A stretch of 64,000 bases of DNA from Amoeboaphelidium protococcarum. Its lineage: Eukaryota > Aphelidiomycota > Aphelidea. The position numbers and the translations under genes are program-made. The notes under the pieces are model-generated. The model was not told the origin of the DNA. It saw only the letters and a program-made list of their open reading frames with translations, and made no database searches. Of the stretch, positions 47,391 through 58,024 are shown piece after piece (within the stretch, counting starts at the first letter, position 1; every line of letters starts with the position of its first letter). The stretch is taken from the NCBI GenBank assembly GCA_023515745.1, contig JALECJ010000007.1, forward strand, positions 372,001 to 436,000. The letters run 5' to 3'.

Positions 47391-49274
47391 TCAAAAAAGT
47401 TTATAATGCACGCAGTAGATAGCAGACGATAAAGCACCAATAAAAGCGACGAAATAGATCGAATGCTCGTTCTTCTTGCAAATTCCCGCGTATGTAAGAG
47501 TTTACAGCGTGCAGATAATTATGATATTCAATAATATCACCAATTTCGGAGAATTAACTAATGATTATACAAATAATACCAGAACCAAAATCCAGCTCCA
47601 AGGAGAGTCTAGATGGCAAATCTATAAAGTATAAGCAAGCAGGGAGATCAGTGAAAGACTCGATAAAGCACGCACAAAGCCTCGACGCGATACTGACCGT
47701 GACTTGACAGCGCGTTACACTGGCGCCTTTTTCAGTTGAGGAACTACAATCTCCGATTATGAGATAGAATCTTGGTTAAATGATGCATCATTCTCTGTTC
47801 CACTCTCAAGCCGCCTCCGATTTCCAGTCTTATATACATAGCTCCTGAACTGCGAATACCCGATGACTAAATCAAATGCAGTAGGTCGCCCACCTGGATT
47901 AATAGATAGCAACTTTCGCATCAACTCAATAAGTTCAAGAGGAACATCAGAGCGATTTTGTGGCAATTTTAACACCTTGCCAGTGCCTCTGACATTCAAC
48001 ATCTCCCGCTTTAGCTAATCGAAATCGTCAATGCTCTTATACGGGAGCCGTCCATAGATCATGAAACACAATACCATCCCAAGAGACCATATATCACACG
48101 CCGGAGAATATTCAACATAGAAGCGGCCTCGATCGTCCGTTTTAAGAAGCTCAGGCGCACAAAATTCAATTGTACCAGTCTACCCTGTACGTTAGATGTG
48201 ATCTGACTGCTGATACGACGCTGGACCGTGGGATTAAAACAAACTCTCACACTCTCCAAAATCTGATATCAGAACACGCGGCAACTCACCCCTACTTTAA
48301 GTGTTATTAAACTTTAGCAATAAATTCTGCGGCTTTAAATCTCTATGGAGAACACCTTAGCTATGCAAATGAGCAAGCCCTGAACAAATGTCTAGAAAGA
48401 AGGACCAAATGTGCTCATATCGCATATATGTCGGCGGCTTTTAAGAAGATCGCCTAGGCTTTTCAGAACCATGAATCAAATCACCACCTTCGCCAATGTG
48501 GGACAATACGTAACTCTCCAAATTTCCACCATTCGCAAGTTCCATCAAGACGAATAAGCACGGAACTGATGGTCCAAACGAAGACATTTTATGCTCTTCC
48601 AGCCAGCAATGTTTATACTCAATCACATTGGGGTGTTTTGCTCTTTCCAATATAAGAACCTCTCGCAACATTCTCTCTAGCCATTTGTGGTTGTCACCCA
48701 CAGCAATTTTCTTCACAACGTAATCGCCAAGAAGCACATTGTCCAAAATATGCTGACACAAATATACTGATCCGCCAGAGCCTCGACCAAGTCGCTCAAT
48801 CTCCTTGAAGAATCGACTGTAATAACCTTGATTAAGTGCAGAGTATGGAACATGTTGGTTTTAGCCATCCGCATTCTAATGGAAACTGCGCCTGTTATCT
48901 GGGAACAAGTGCAATGGTGGAATGTTAGATTATTACTAATACGCAGCGGATAGAAGCTGAAAATAGTTCCTATCCACATAATCTTGCACCTAGTGATTTC
49001 CACTACTCTAAGGCAAGCTCTGTCCACATAGGGAGCAGTATTACGAATGACTATCGACAGCTGGTAGCAGATGATGGTCAGCGGCTGGTGACTAGCGGAC
49101 AACGGAAATCTCATGGCTCTCTTAATTAATCAGCACCGCTTACTAGGAACTCTACCTCCTCAGAATTACCCTCCACTCTTGAGAGTATGGCACCATCCTT
49201 GTCTCCTCTCCAGCATCATCAAAATCATCATCATCGTGATCATAATTATAACCGTTTCCGTCTTGTCGATGCAT
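47391..49274 (-). CDS. IKS1: IKS1-like serine/threonine kinase with C-terminal membrane segments
   Basis: 627 residues, no intron. The N-terminus MVPYSQEWRVILRRQ (internal ATG at about 49191) and a Cys pair YCSLCGQ near residue 80 match the leader of fungal IKS1 kinases, followed by RNYFQLL. The kinase domain (about 150-490) has GRGSGGSVYLCQ, VVKKIAVGD, the catalytic VLHRDLKPQNLLL, ISDFGECES and APELL, with the IKS1-typical KHCWLEEHKMSSFGPSVPCL insert. After it, two or three hydrophobic segments (IYFVAFIGALSSA) form a C-terminal membrane anchor, as in yeast Iks1. They become visible only because TAA/TAG are read through. The chosen ATG (49274) is not certain: the frame is open further upstream. 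Confidence 0.87.
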
Positions 49275-49689
49275 TTTGTTTCGGTGATCTTTCGCTGCTG
49301 TTGAGAACTGGGAACCACTCGAAACAAATGCGACAAGATACTGATTACCATTAACTAATCGGTGTAACGACTGCTCTAGAATCCTTTTTATAAACTTTTA
49401 ATTTTCATTTTTTACAAAAAGAAGTGCCAAATTCGACCGTGTATCATCTTCGTTTATGCTATCTATGGAGTATGTAACTCTACGTCATATCGCAGCTATC
49501 GCTACATGCACTCTATAAATAGCACGTCGCCCCAGGACTTTTTACAGCATGAGGACTCTTATCAGCATTAAGAAGGGTATCATCTTTCAAATTAATATTG
49601 ACTGCTTGCTTAAATTTGCTATTTTATTTCTCACAACAGATTGAATTATCATCAGTTTAATTTAAAAAGGCAATTGAACTCAGATATTA
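49275..49689. other. Intergenic region between divergent kinase genes
   Basis: 415 bp between the IKS1-like and receptor-kinase starts. The minus-strand IKS1 frame remains open over its first 110 bp and could extend the N-terminus (YLVAFVSSGSQFST). The remainder is AT-rich and presumably carries both promoters. Confidence 0.4.
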
Positions 49690-52600
49690 ATGCAATTGTT
49701 CTGGTATTTTGCTCTTTCGCGTTTGGTGTTGGGTAACTACGTTGAATGGGTGGCACAAATTGGCGGTGACGATTAAGAAAATGCAAAGTAATTGACGGTG
49801 GATGACTAAAGTGGCACTGTACTTGCTGTTGGTGTGGCCAGATCAGTGAATATGTCTATCTTTGACGCTAGTAGTGACGTGATCCCCGCATACTCTTACA
49901 CGAAAGATGCCTCTTTTGATGGCTATGCTGCGAATTTTTATCAAAATGGCACTCTCAACTGGTACATTAGATTTGCTGGCGGGTCTTATGATGATATGAA
50001 CTAAGCTGCCACTGATGGATAAGGCCATTTTGCCGTGGTTGGATTGACAATGTCACGTCCTTGTAGGGCCTATAACATGAAAAATGATTTGATATTAGAG
50101 TTAACCAATTCGGGATAAGCTCTAAAGGCCGATGGATTCCTGTTGCTTCTTGATGGCTAAGGAAATATAGCGTGGTTTTGACAGATTAAATGGTCTACTG
50201 TATGAAAACTTTTGGAGTGTGGACATGTCACCCAACGGCCAGATTTGGGTTGCCGGATCTACAGAGTCCAATGGTACTACTATTGTTGATGCATTCAATG
50301 CCACGTAAAATCTGATGAACTTTACGCAGACATTGAGCTCTTTTGTGGCAAAGTTTGACTCTAATGGCTCTTTACTATGGTTTGCGTAGCAGATGGGCGT
50401 ATCCGGTCCGTTTTAAGTTGCATGGAGTAAGAGCTCTAGTCGCGTTGCCATATCTGGTCGGATGTCTGCTTCATCCAATATGACGGTCTATGATGCGGCC
50501 GGCGCTTACCTGAACTCTTTTATTCCACCTATCAATCAAGCGTGTTTTGTTATAGTGTACTCCAATTCAGGATCTTATGTATGGTCTATCACTGTGGAAG
50601 CTAACGCTGGAGGTGTTTGCGATGATTTAGTGGTATCTTATGATGGTGACGATAATTTATGGTTTACTGGATTCATCACTGCGCCAAGTGTCATTCGTCA
50701 AGCGGATGGCAATGTCGCTAAAGTGTTGCAGTATGGAATGGGAGATTCCTCATTTGCTTCCAAGTTCAATTCAACCGGAGTTCACCAATGGACAGTCTAA
50801 ATGTAAGGATAGACTGAAGCTACGGGGTTCACAAGATTCTCCTTTCATGACGTCAGTCAGGGTGATGATATGCTTTCAGTGACTGCGTGGACTAATGGAA
50901 CCAATGTTCCCGTATATGGAATCGCTGGATAGTTACTCACTACAGTTTAATCATCTGGCGGTTATGACTCTGTGATACTCACCTTTTATTCTAATGGTAC
51001 ATACTTGAATTAGCAGCGATTTTAAGGTGCTGGAGATGACAGGCTAACATCTGTTAAATTCAATGGTAAGAATGACATGTTTGTTACGGGTAGATTTACG
51101 TCGTAGAATTTGGTTTTGGCAGATACTGATGGGAGTGTATGTCATAATGTGACTCGGTATGAACCTATGTAAGCGTTGGTGGCTAAGGTGAGTGCTGGTA
51201 CACGATAGGGCTTTTGCCCTGCTTCAATATAACTGTCGACTACTACAACTACAACTACGACGACAACGACTACTAGTACGACTACTACAACTACTACCAC
51301 TACGACAACTAGTACTACTACTCCAACGACTACAACTACAACTACGACGACTACCACCACTACTACGACGACGACGACTACCTCCACTACCACAACTAGT
51401 ACCACCACGACGACAACCTCCACTCCAACTACTACCACGATGACATTTAGCTCTATCGGTACGGAGACTACTACTAGCACTTGGCTGACAAGTTCTGGAA
51501 TAGCTGAAGTCTAATCATCTACCTTCACTGCACAAGATAGTATTCTGGGAGTTTAAACATTGCAGTCTGCGTCGTTTCCTAACACTGCATCGTTCGGGCC
51601 TTAATAATCGGAAGTGTTATCTGCATCAAGTTTAGCTTCTAATGTAACTGTACTGCCTTTGAATACTGTATGCTCTTCGGGTGGAGTATGTTTATCATAA
51701 TTGGCGTCTGTAGCTCCGTCTACTACTAGAGCCTAAACGCAGTAAGGGTCGATCATATTCTCTTAAAATTTGAGAAGCTAAGGTGGGATCAGCTTATAGA
51801 TTTCATCTTCATCGATAATTGACCCTGCTTAAGATGCAAGATTTGCAAGAGACATTATGCAGGATCTTATTCCTATTATCATTGGCGTCTTGGCGTCGCT
51901 GATCGTTATTGCCGTTATAGTGGCATTTTGCATTGTACGAAGAAGGCGTTAAAAGTAAAAAAAGCTGATGTTTGCAATGAGGGTGTCGTAGACTACAGAT
52001 CTGACTTCTTCTTATAATGTCAACCAATCTTCTATCAACACTATGAATGCCACCACTGTTGTGAATACGTCTCAGGCGATATCCGTCCCGGCATATATAC
52101 AAATGCGCGAGGGAGCCAACTTTAGGCCTGTCGATAACAAAGTTCTGCAGGCTGGAGGTCAGGGAGCTATAAGTGTAGTTGACGTTTTGCAGTTCCCATC
52201 TGGACATCCTCTCTCCTTCTCCGGTATTAGACGCGGTGTTGCAAAGCGATTCGGAGCTGATGTACTTCAAGAGACTTTTCTGTAAGAGGTGGCTCTATTG
52301 TGGTAGTTTAATCAGAGCGAGTTTATCGCTAAAATATTCGGCTATGACAATGAAGCCAAAGTTATTATCATGAAGTACTATGAAATGGGATCCCTGTAGG
52401 GCTTGATACATGATTAGTCGAAGATTTTAACTGTGGATTAAGTTTTCTCATTTGCTTTGGACGTTGCCTCCGCTATCAATCTAGTTCACGTCAATGGCGT
52501 CGCTCATTGTGATATTAAGCCTGCCAATTTTTTAGTTTATGTTGAAAATTAAAACTTGTCACTGGGATCTAATAGCGATGTAATGCGCGTGTGCCTCACT

Positions 52601-53005
52601 GACTTTGGTGTTTGCAAGGTGGTCGATTAAACTTAGATTGTGCAAGGTATGCAATGGAATTCCGTGACTGGGCGTACCTTGAGGTACAGTGCACCTGAGC
52701 TGCTTTAAGATTACAGAGAGTTTTTTCGCAATAATCCTCATTTGGTTTACGCGCAAGATATATATGCGGCCGGCATTTTGTTTAATGAGCTTATAACCAG
52801 GTAAGAGCCATGGTACGGACTACCTGCTGATGCTGTTATTGAAAATGTTCTCTCTGGGTTACGTCCGCCGACTCCTATTTAGCCTGAGAGTCAAGCGATA
52901 GTGGAATATTTAAACTTGATTTAATCTTGTTGGAGCCAGGACCCTAAGTCCAGGCCGAATACCGAATAAGTTTGCAATGGTATGAAAAAGATTTTGCATC
53001 CTTGA
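49690..53005 (+). CDS. Receptor-like kinase: SBBP-type ectodomain, Thr-rich stalk, TM, TKL-like kinase (needs +1 frameshift)
   Basis: About 1104 residues if one base is skipped at 50176-50182 (TTT TGA C). A signal peptide (LFWYFALSRLVLG) leads into about six beta-propeller-like SBBP repeats (WVAQIGGDDQ then VAVG-type ends, LNWYIRFAGGSYDD, LLWFAQQMG, YVWSITVEA). A Thr-rich stalk encoded by ACN repeats covers 51238-51440; a transmembrane helix (PIIIGVLASLIVIAVIVAFC, about residue 725) and basic stop-transfer follow. The kinase domain (about 815-1100) has a Gly loop (AGGQGAISVV), VAKRF lysine, HCDIKPANFL, LTDFGVCK, YSAPELL and WSQDPKSRPN, giving an active-looking TKL-type enzyme. Ligand and pathway are unknown. 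This is a candidate surface sensor. Confidence 0.8.
50176..50182 (+). other. Putative +1 frameshift site TTTTGAC in the receptor kinase
   Basis: The upstream frame meets TGA at 50179-50181 directly after a TTT codon, and the continuation (GAC AGA TTA AAT..., Asp-Arg-Leu-Asn) is in the +1 frame. Codon arrangement YTT TGA C is the same as the bacterial release-factor-2 recoding site. An extra T in a TTTT run, by mutation or sequencing, would look identical. Confidence 0.5.
51238..51440 (+). repeat. ACN trinucleotide repeat coding a Thr stalk
   Basis: About 200 bp of nearly uninterrupted Thr codons (ACT/ACA/ACG/ACC) with a few Ser and Pro, within the receptor-like kinase. It likely forms an O-glycosylated stalk. 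The antisense frames read as poly-Val or Leu/Arg-rich ORFs and are artefacts. Confidence 0.9.
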
Positions 53006-53150
53006 GCCTTTAATGTTGTTTTGATGACAGATGAGTAAAATGAACACCAAGACAATTCAAAATCTGAACATGAAACTCCCCTTACATTTTGAGTCAAGAT
53101 CAATTAAGAGTAAACTGGACCGATGAATGAAATAGAAAAAGTCTTTAGAA

Positions 53151-54531
53151 TCAAACTTTCCATTTACCAGCAGAGTATAAATCGTCTACAGATTTAAATG
53201 CAACATCTTTCGATACAGATTCTTTAATAGTCAAGGGATCGACACCCTCAGAATGCTCAATCACTGCAACTTTAATGGCTTCACTCAATGTGCTTCCATG
53301 AACATTATTGTCCAACTACAGCATTCTGACCTAATCTGTAGTAATGCGAAGTGAACTATTGTACGGGGTGATAAGCTCAAAGATACGCGCTTGGATCAGT
53401 GCTACAGCAACCGGCACATGAACGAAGAATGGAGGCATCAGAGATCTCATAAGGGACCCAGATTTCATTCCCCACCAACGAGTAGTTCTACTTATTAAAT
53501 CTTTAAAAGTGTACACTACACCCATGCTGAGAGTTATAGTAATAAATATCGTAATTTATAACGCGATTTGTAGATACCTTGAGAGCCACCTACTTCTACC
53601 AGGGCATAATTGCTGGGAGCTGTTTGGTGCTCGATTGAATTTTTGATAACTTTACACAAATCTTCCACGTATATTGGCTCTACACGCTCGAAATTTCTAT
53701 TACAACGTCATAGTATAATTGAAAAAAATTTTAAAGGCCCAATTATTACAGTATAGAGATTTCCCGCTGCCAAAGATTGGAAATACAGGAAATAGGGCAG
53801 TCAAATTGGCGAATCTGTTCAGAAAGCTATCATTTGGCCCAATGACCAATCCTGGTCGCACAATGATCGAACTCAAATTTTAACTTCCACGACAAGCGTC
53901 AATAATAGCCTATTCACCCAGAGCTTTTGTCACGGTATACGGTGTGGGACCATTCAGATTTGCGCCAATAGCACTCACATGCACAAACTTGCCAACTCTC
54001 TATGCATTACGTGTAGCAAGTGCTTTCGCAACATTCAGTGGTCCATCTCGCTAAACAGCACTGAAAGTATTACTGCCGCCAGTCTATTCCATGATACCGA
54101 CCAAATTGACAGCTACATCGCATTCTTTTAATGCATCTTAGACTTGATCATATTACGTGATATCGCATTTAATGTGCTCAATGGGGGAGGAATTTCCTCC
54201 ATTATCAGCTCTCTTGATTCCTGAACGTGACGCAATGGCAATCTTGTACTTGTTACTACTAGAATTCAACAATTATCGAAGTAAATGTTTACCTACAGCA
54301 CGTAAGTTGAATGCGTCTGTAGTAAATGAATTTAAGCCTACCAATGTAGCCATTGCCGCCAAATATAACGACTCTGGGGGACGCCAACATGCCTTCAAGA
54401 TGGTTACTGTGGTGATGTTGCCTTGTAGAAGCGAATAGAAAATGACGAATATTTTTAAAGCTCGAAACGCGTAATAAATGGGCGTTTATGAAACAACTTC
54501 CAAAGGAATTGAACAAGGCAAATTGACGCAA
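53151..54531 (-). CDS. NDUFA9: NDUFA9-like complex I 39-kDa subunit (atypical SDR)
   Basis: Four exons (54531-54342, 54292-53750, 53679-53578, 53515-53151) with introns of 49, 70 and 62 nt, all ending TGTAG, give 399 residues; human NDUFA9 is 377. The N-terminus (MRQFALFNSFGSC... with Arg, no acid) looks like a mitochondrial presequence. Then come the NAD(P)-binding VVIFGGNGYIGKHLL, AVNLVGIMEQ, KFVHVSAIGANLNG, YTVTKALGEQ, SIIVRPGLVIGPNDSFLNRF and the C-terminal DQVRMLQLDN element. The Gln of QPIYVEDL is a TAG codon split by intron 2 (T at 53750, AG at 53679-53678). Presence of complex I indicates aerobic mitochondria. Initiation at the inner MLASPRVVIF is an alternative. Confidence 0.88.
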
Positions 54532-54986
54532 ACGGTAACTAAGGCGTATCTAGCACGTGCTGGATTGTCTCCACAAACAATGCTTGATGTATACTCTGGG
54601 AGTATGGTGAGAAACTGGTAAAGGCTAGTGGACGGGTGAATTTGCATTTATCATAAATTCATTATCACTTTATCATGGTCACTAGAACACATGTAATACA
54701 TCTAATTACACGTATATAGCACAAGTTGTCCACAGCTTATCACGAATGTTTGTGTTTTGCCAATTATAAATTGATTCGTGATTTAGCACGAGCCTAACGG
54801 TGTGCTCACTGGCCAGCCATGGTTACAATCGCTCTTGTACTTGATTGAAGTCTTGGGCAAGATTACTCACATTGTCCACAACTTTCTCCAGTCCCACCAT
54901 TATATTTTATTCAACTTTAAATCAGCATTCAAATTATTATTTGTATCGTATTTTGCAATATTAGCTGCCAACTTTAATTTAATAAT
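54532..54986. other. Intergenic region between divergent genes
   Basis: 455 bp upstream of both the NDUFA9-like and Q-rich genes. A 53-codon plus-strand ORF (54478-54639, MGVYETTSKGIEQGKL) overlaps the NDUFA9 start antisense and is not called. The rest is AT-rich with ACACATGTAATACATC and similar sequence; no motif is assigned. Confidence 0.4.
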
Positions 54987-56529
54987 ATGAGTCACTCTGG
55001 TAATTCCGACAACTTGATAAGTCCAAGCGACTGCAACTCTGATACTATGGTAAGTTGTGTGGTTTCCCCCATTGTTTCATCTCTCACACATTGATTTGAT
55101 TGATGATCTTGTAAAGTGTGTGTAGAGCGATAAAGCAACGGGCGATGTAATAATAAGCGGCGATAACAAGTAGTAGCGGTTTCAAGAAACAGTCCAAGCC
55201 ATTCACGATATCATTGACAAGAAGCTATACCGTGAGAAGGATATGAGTATCGAAGACTACTTCAAGACTCACTGGGACATATCTCGCGCTTAAGGTAAGC
55301 CTTATTTATCTGATTGGTTTCATCTCACCCCTATATATTTACATGTGTGTGTAGCTTACCGTCTATATAATTGTGGCCAAGTGCTGAACGAGCTTAAAGA
55401 GTTTTCCATCCTTCCAAATCGTGAAAGATATTGCCGTATTATTAAAAAGGTCACCAAGCTGAAGTAGGAGCGTGTCAAGCTATGGGCCAAAGTGATCGAG
55501 ATCGTGGATGGTAACGAAGATCTGATCACGAGCGGCGTGATAACTGACGCGTGGAACCAAATTCTGATTGCAGAGGGAAGAGGTGAGGCGTAAGTTGATA
55601 GTGCAGGCAATTCTAAGCGATTGAAAAACCTATAAGCTGTCCAAGATTTCTAAAATTAGTATGCTGGTTATTAGAGACAATAGCCTCGCAGAATGTCCGC
55701 TGTATATGTCACGCAGGTGATGAGACCCAACAGCAATCAGTTTGGCTAAACGGTCAGACTAGCGACAAGTCCATAGCAATAGCTTAGTGGTAATAGGTAT
55801 CCTAACAACACTTTGCCGCCTTCTACTACTAACATGCATCAGCTGCCACGAGGTCCTCAAAGAATGTAGCAAGATGTCAAGTTTTAACCATATCCTGTAT
55901 AATAGTAATAATAATACCAGCGCTAGCGGCAAACATACCCTCCAGTCCTCCAAACTGCACATCCTCACTCTAATGCTCAGGCTCGACCATAAGCCCACCC
56001 TGTTTATAATCCGTCCTCTCGCTCTCCGTAGTCGCCATATCGTCCGATTAACAGTGTACACGAATAGGTGTCTGGCGGACCGAGATAGCTCGGTGAGATG
56101 AAGAAAGGCTTGGCTAACGAATCTGCACATCTTCTGATGCATTTTTCTGCAGCATCTCCTCGGTCCGATCTCTCTGTGAGTCCGCTAATGAGATAGCAGT
56201 AGATCAGATAAGGTACTTATGATCAGAGTAGCAGCGGATTTATGGCTAGCCAAGGCTCTGACTCGCTGCGAAAGATAAATGAAGTCACCCATCCTCGTCC
56301 TATTCTTCTGCCTCCTCTGAATTAATCTCAGCCAAACTCCTCTCTACCATCCGCAGTGCATTCCTTATCAGGTACTACTGTTGCCGATGAGTAAGAGTCT
56401 GATAAGACTTTGCGGTCAATGCTACTGAATCCAATCTAGGCTGCTGATGGCACGCGAAGGGAAACTGATGTTAGTCAAGACCAACCAAAGGTCACACTCC
56501 CAAGCATTAAGAATTTGCTGAGCGATTGA
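54987..56529 (+). CDS. Q-rich protein with conserved helical N-terminal domain, possible transcription regulator
   Basis: Exons 54987-55049, 55126-55294, 55355-56529; introns of 76 and 60 nt, both ending GTGTGTAG; 468 residues. After a short leader, residues 25-155 form a helical module: EDYFKTHWDISRAQAYRLYN, CGQVLNELKEF, ILPNRERYCRIIKKVTKLKQ, LWAKVIEIVDGN, TSGVITDAWNQIL. It recalls a helical module of fungal and bacterial DNA-linked proteins with a W-x-S-R...LP...R...L...W pattern, but I cannot name it. The remainder is a Gln/Pro/Ser-rich low-complexity region with a TAATAGTAATAATAA run coding Gln (55899-55913). A nuclear regulatory role is inferred only from composition. Confidence 0.7.
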
Positions 56530-56611
56530 TTGAAGTAAAAATGTGCAATATCATGAATTTAATACACTGTATATATTAATCAGATATTCCATTACAAGGA
56601 GCGCAATTAAT

Positions 56612-57352
56612 TCACTACTTCTTCTACTTTGTCGGAATGTCAAATCTAGTAGGAGTCTGGATAGACAACAACCAACTAATGCCCAACACCGTAATGGCTA
56701 TCGCCCATACAGCAGATGTTATTCCCATCAGAATCGCAGGACTAAAGAGCTAATCCTTGCTGAAAAATTTCTCTGTAGAGTTAGTAGACGGCTCATTGAT
56801 CTATCTCTTTTACAAGTACAAGTTTCTTTAGCTATTTTGGGAGAGAGTCTTTGGAGCCATGATAATTAGATGGTGACTGTCATTGTCATCCAGAATCTCT
56901 TAAATCGAAGAAGACTCCTCAATTCTGATAATCTAACTGCTACTAATCAATGGACAATTCTATTGCAATTATTGAACTAAATCCGACACCAAGCTATGAG
57001 GTGATACAAATGTATCAATCTGACCAATAGCAAGGCTAGACTTGGACTAATCATAATCAGACACTAATCTTTAAACGACCGACTGCTTATCAAAGTGACC
57101 ATTAATAAGATTCACGGCATCGAATCCATCATCTAGCAGAAGTACAAATAATTTATAAGAAATAGATTCATCGTTTTACTAGGTACAGAACTGGTCTAGA
57201 ACAGCACCGGAAATCAGTGAAGCATCTAGAGTTTAATAGTACCGAACACCCAAATCCAAATCTAAAGGGGACTTAATATACACTATAACAGGTCCATAGG
57301 CAGCAGATAAGAGGCAAAACAGCGATAATAGAAATAATATTGATGCTTTCAT
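56612..57352 (-). CDS. V-ATPase S1/Big1-like type I membrane protein
   Basis: 246 residues, no intron, start 57352, TGA 56612. A signal peptide (ILFLLSLFCLLSAAYG) is followed by a lumenal region of about 165 residues, a single transmembrane helix near the C-terminus (ILMGITSAVWAIAITVLGIS) and a short tail (QTPTRFDIPTKQKKQ). The position and wording of the last 40 residues (SPAILMGI, LSIQTPTRF, Lys/Gln-rich end) resemble the V-ATPase accessory Ac45/S1 and the fungal Big1/Voa1 group, ER/Golgi proteins for V-ATPase assembly or beta-1,6-glucan synthesis. The lumenal part is divergent, so this is a family suggestion rather than a firm assignment. Confidence 0.55.
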
Positions 57353-57599
57353 ATTTTCAGCATGAACTCGTATACAGCACTATCTACAAGAGAATCGATA
57401 TAATGTTACAAGTGGAAAGAAGAAAGATGAAATCGAGAAACGACAGTGGAAAGGAACAGCGAGCAATACGACGCGCTGAGGATGGACTGAACATACGAGA
57501 AAGGAGAGAGAAACAAGAAACGACGCGATCATCAAAATGACATGACATCAGTCAGAAGAAACGGCAATATGAGACACTATAATATACTCATTGAGAATA

Positions 57600-57896
57600 T
57601 CACGGCTCCCTTTGATTACTATTTACACTACTAAAATCAACCAGAGACGCCAAAAACTTGAGATTCTATTGCAACTTGGCTTGTACAATCACGAGCTCTT
57701 GCTAATTCTGAGGAGACGGATCATTTTATAGTTGCACACATAGTTGTATCAATTTAGAATTGGCCATCAGTATTTTCTGCACAGACTCTTTAGTTAAAGT
57801 AACAGGTACTTGTTAGCCATTCTGAGTTATTATAGGCGGATTCGGATCCACGGGGGAATGCGAATGTATGGTATTGTTGTTATTTCGACTGGTCAT
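57600..57896 (-). CDS. SS18/Snf11-like SWI/SNF subunit (SSXT-type domain)
   Basis: 98 residues, start ATG 57896, TGA 57600. The central helix pair VTLTKESVQKILMANSKLIQ and LVIVQAKLQQNLKFLASLVD follows the SSXT/SNH pattern (V-T-x-x-x-I-Q-x-x-L...N-x-x-L-I...L-x-x-N-L-x-x-L-A-x-x-x-D) of SS18, plant GIF and fungal Snf11. These small proteins bind the SWI/SNF ATPase. Length is near that of the isolated domain, as in Snf11. TAA/TAG encode several of the glutamines. The call rests on pattern similarity of a short protein and would benefit from a profile match. Confidence 0.6.
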
Positions 57897-58024
57897 AAAT
57901 TTACAATCGATCGATTCGTCGTTGAAGAGTCAGTCAGAAGAGATTGACGATAGCGTGACTTCTGAATTTCATATCTCGAAACTTAAATTGACATTTACTC
58001 CCAAGTGTATTTACTTAGATACAA

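Noticed and set aside
47230-47697. Shared 14-mer GACGCGATACTGAC at 47230 and 47684
   Set aside because: Repeated 14-mers are expected by chance in a window this size, and one copy is inside IKS1-like coding sequence.
51142-51480. Minus-strand poly-valine ORF and plus-strand Leu/Arg-rich ORF
   Set aside because: They are the complementary and shifted readings of the ACN Thr-codon repeat in the receptor-like kinase.
54478-54639. Plus-strand 53-codon ORF before the Q-rich gene
   Set aside because: It overlaps the NDUFA9-like start antisense; the minus-strand reading gives a sensible mitochondrial presequence. Not excluded by transcript data.
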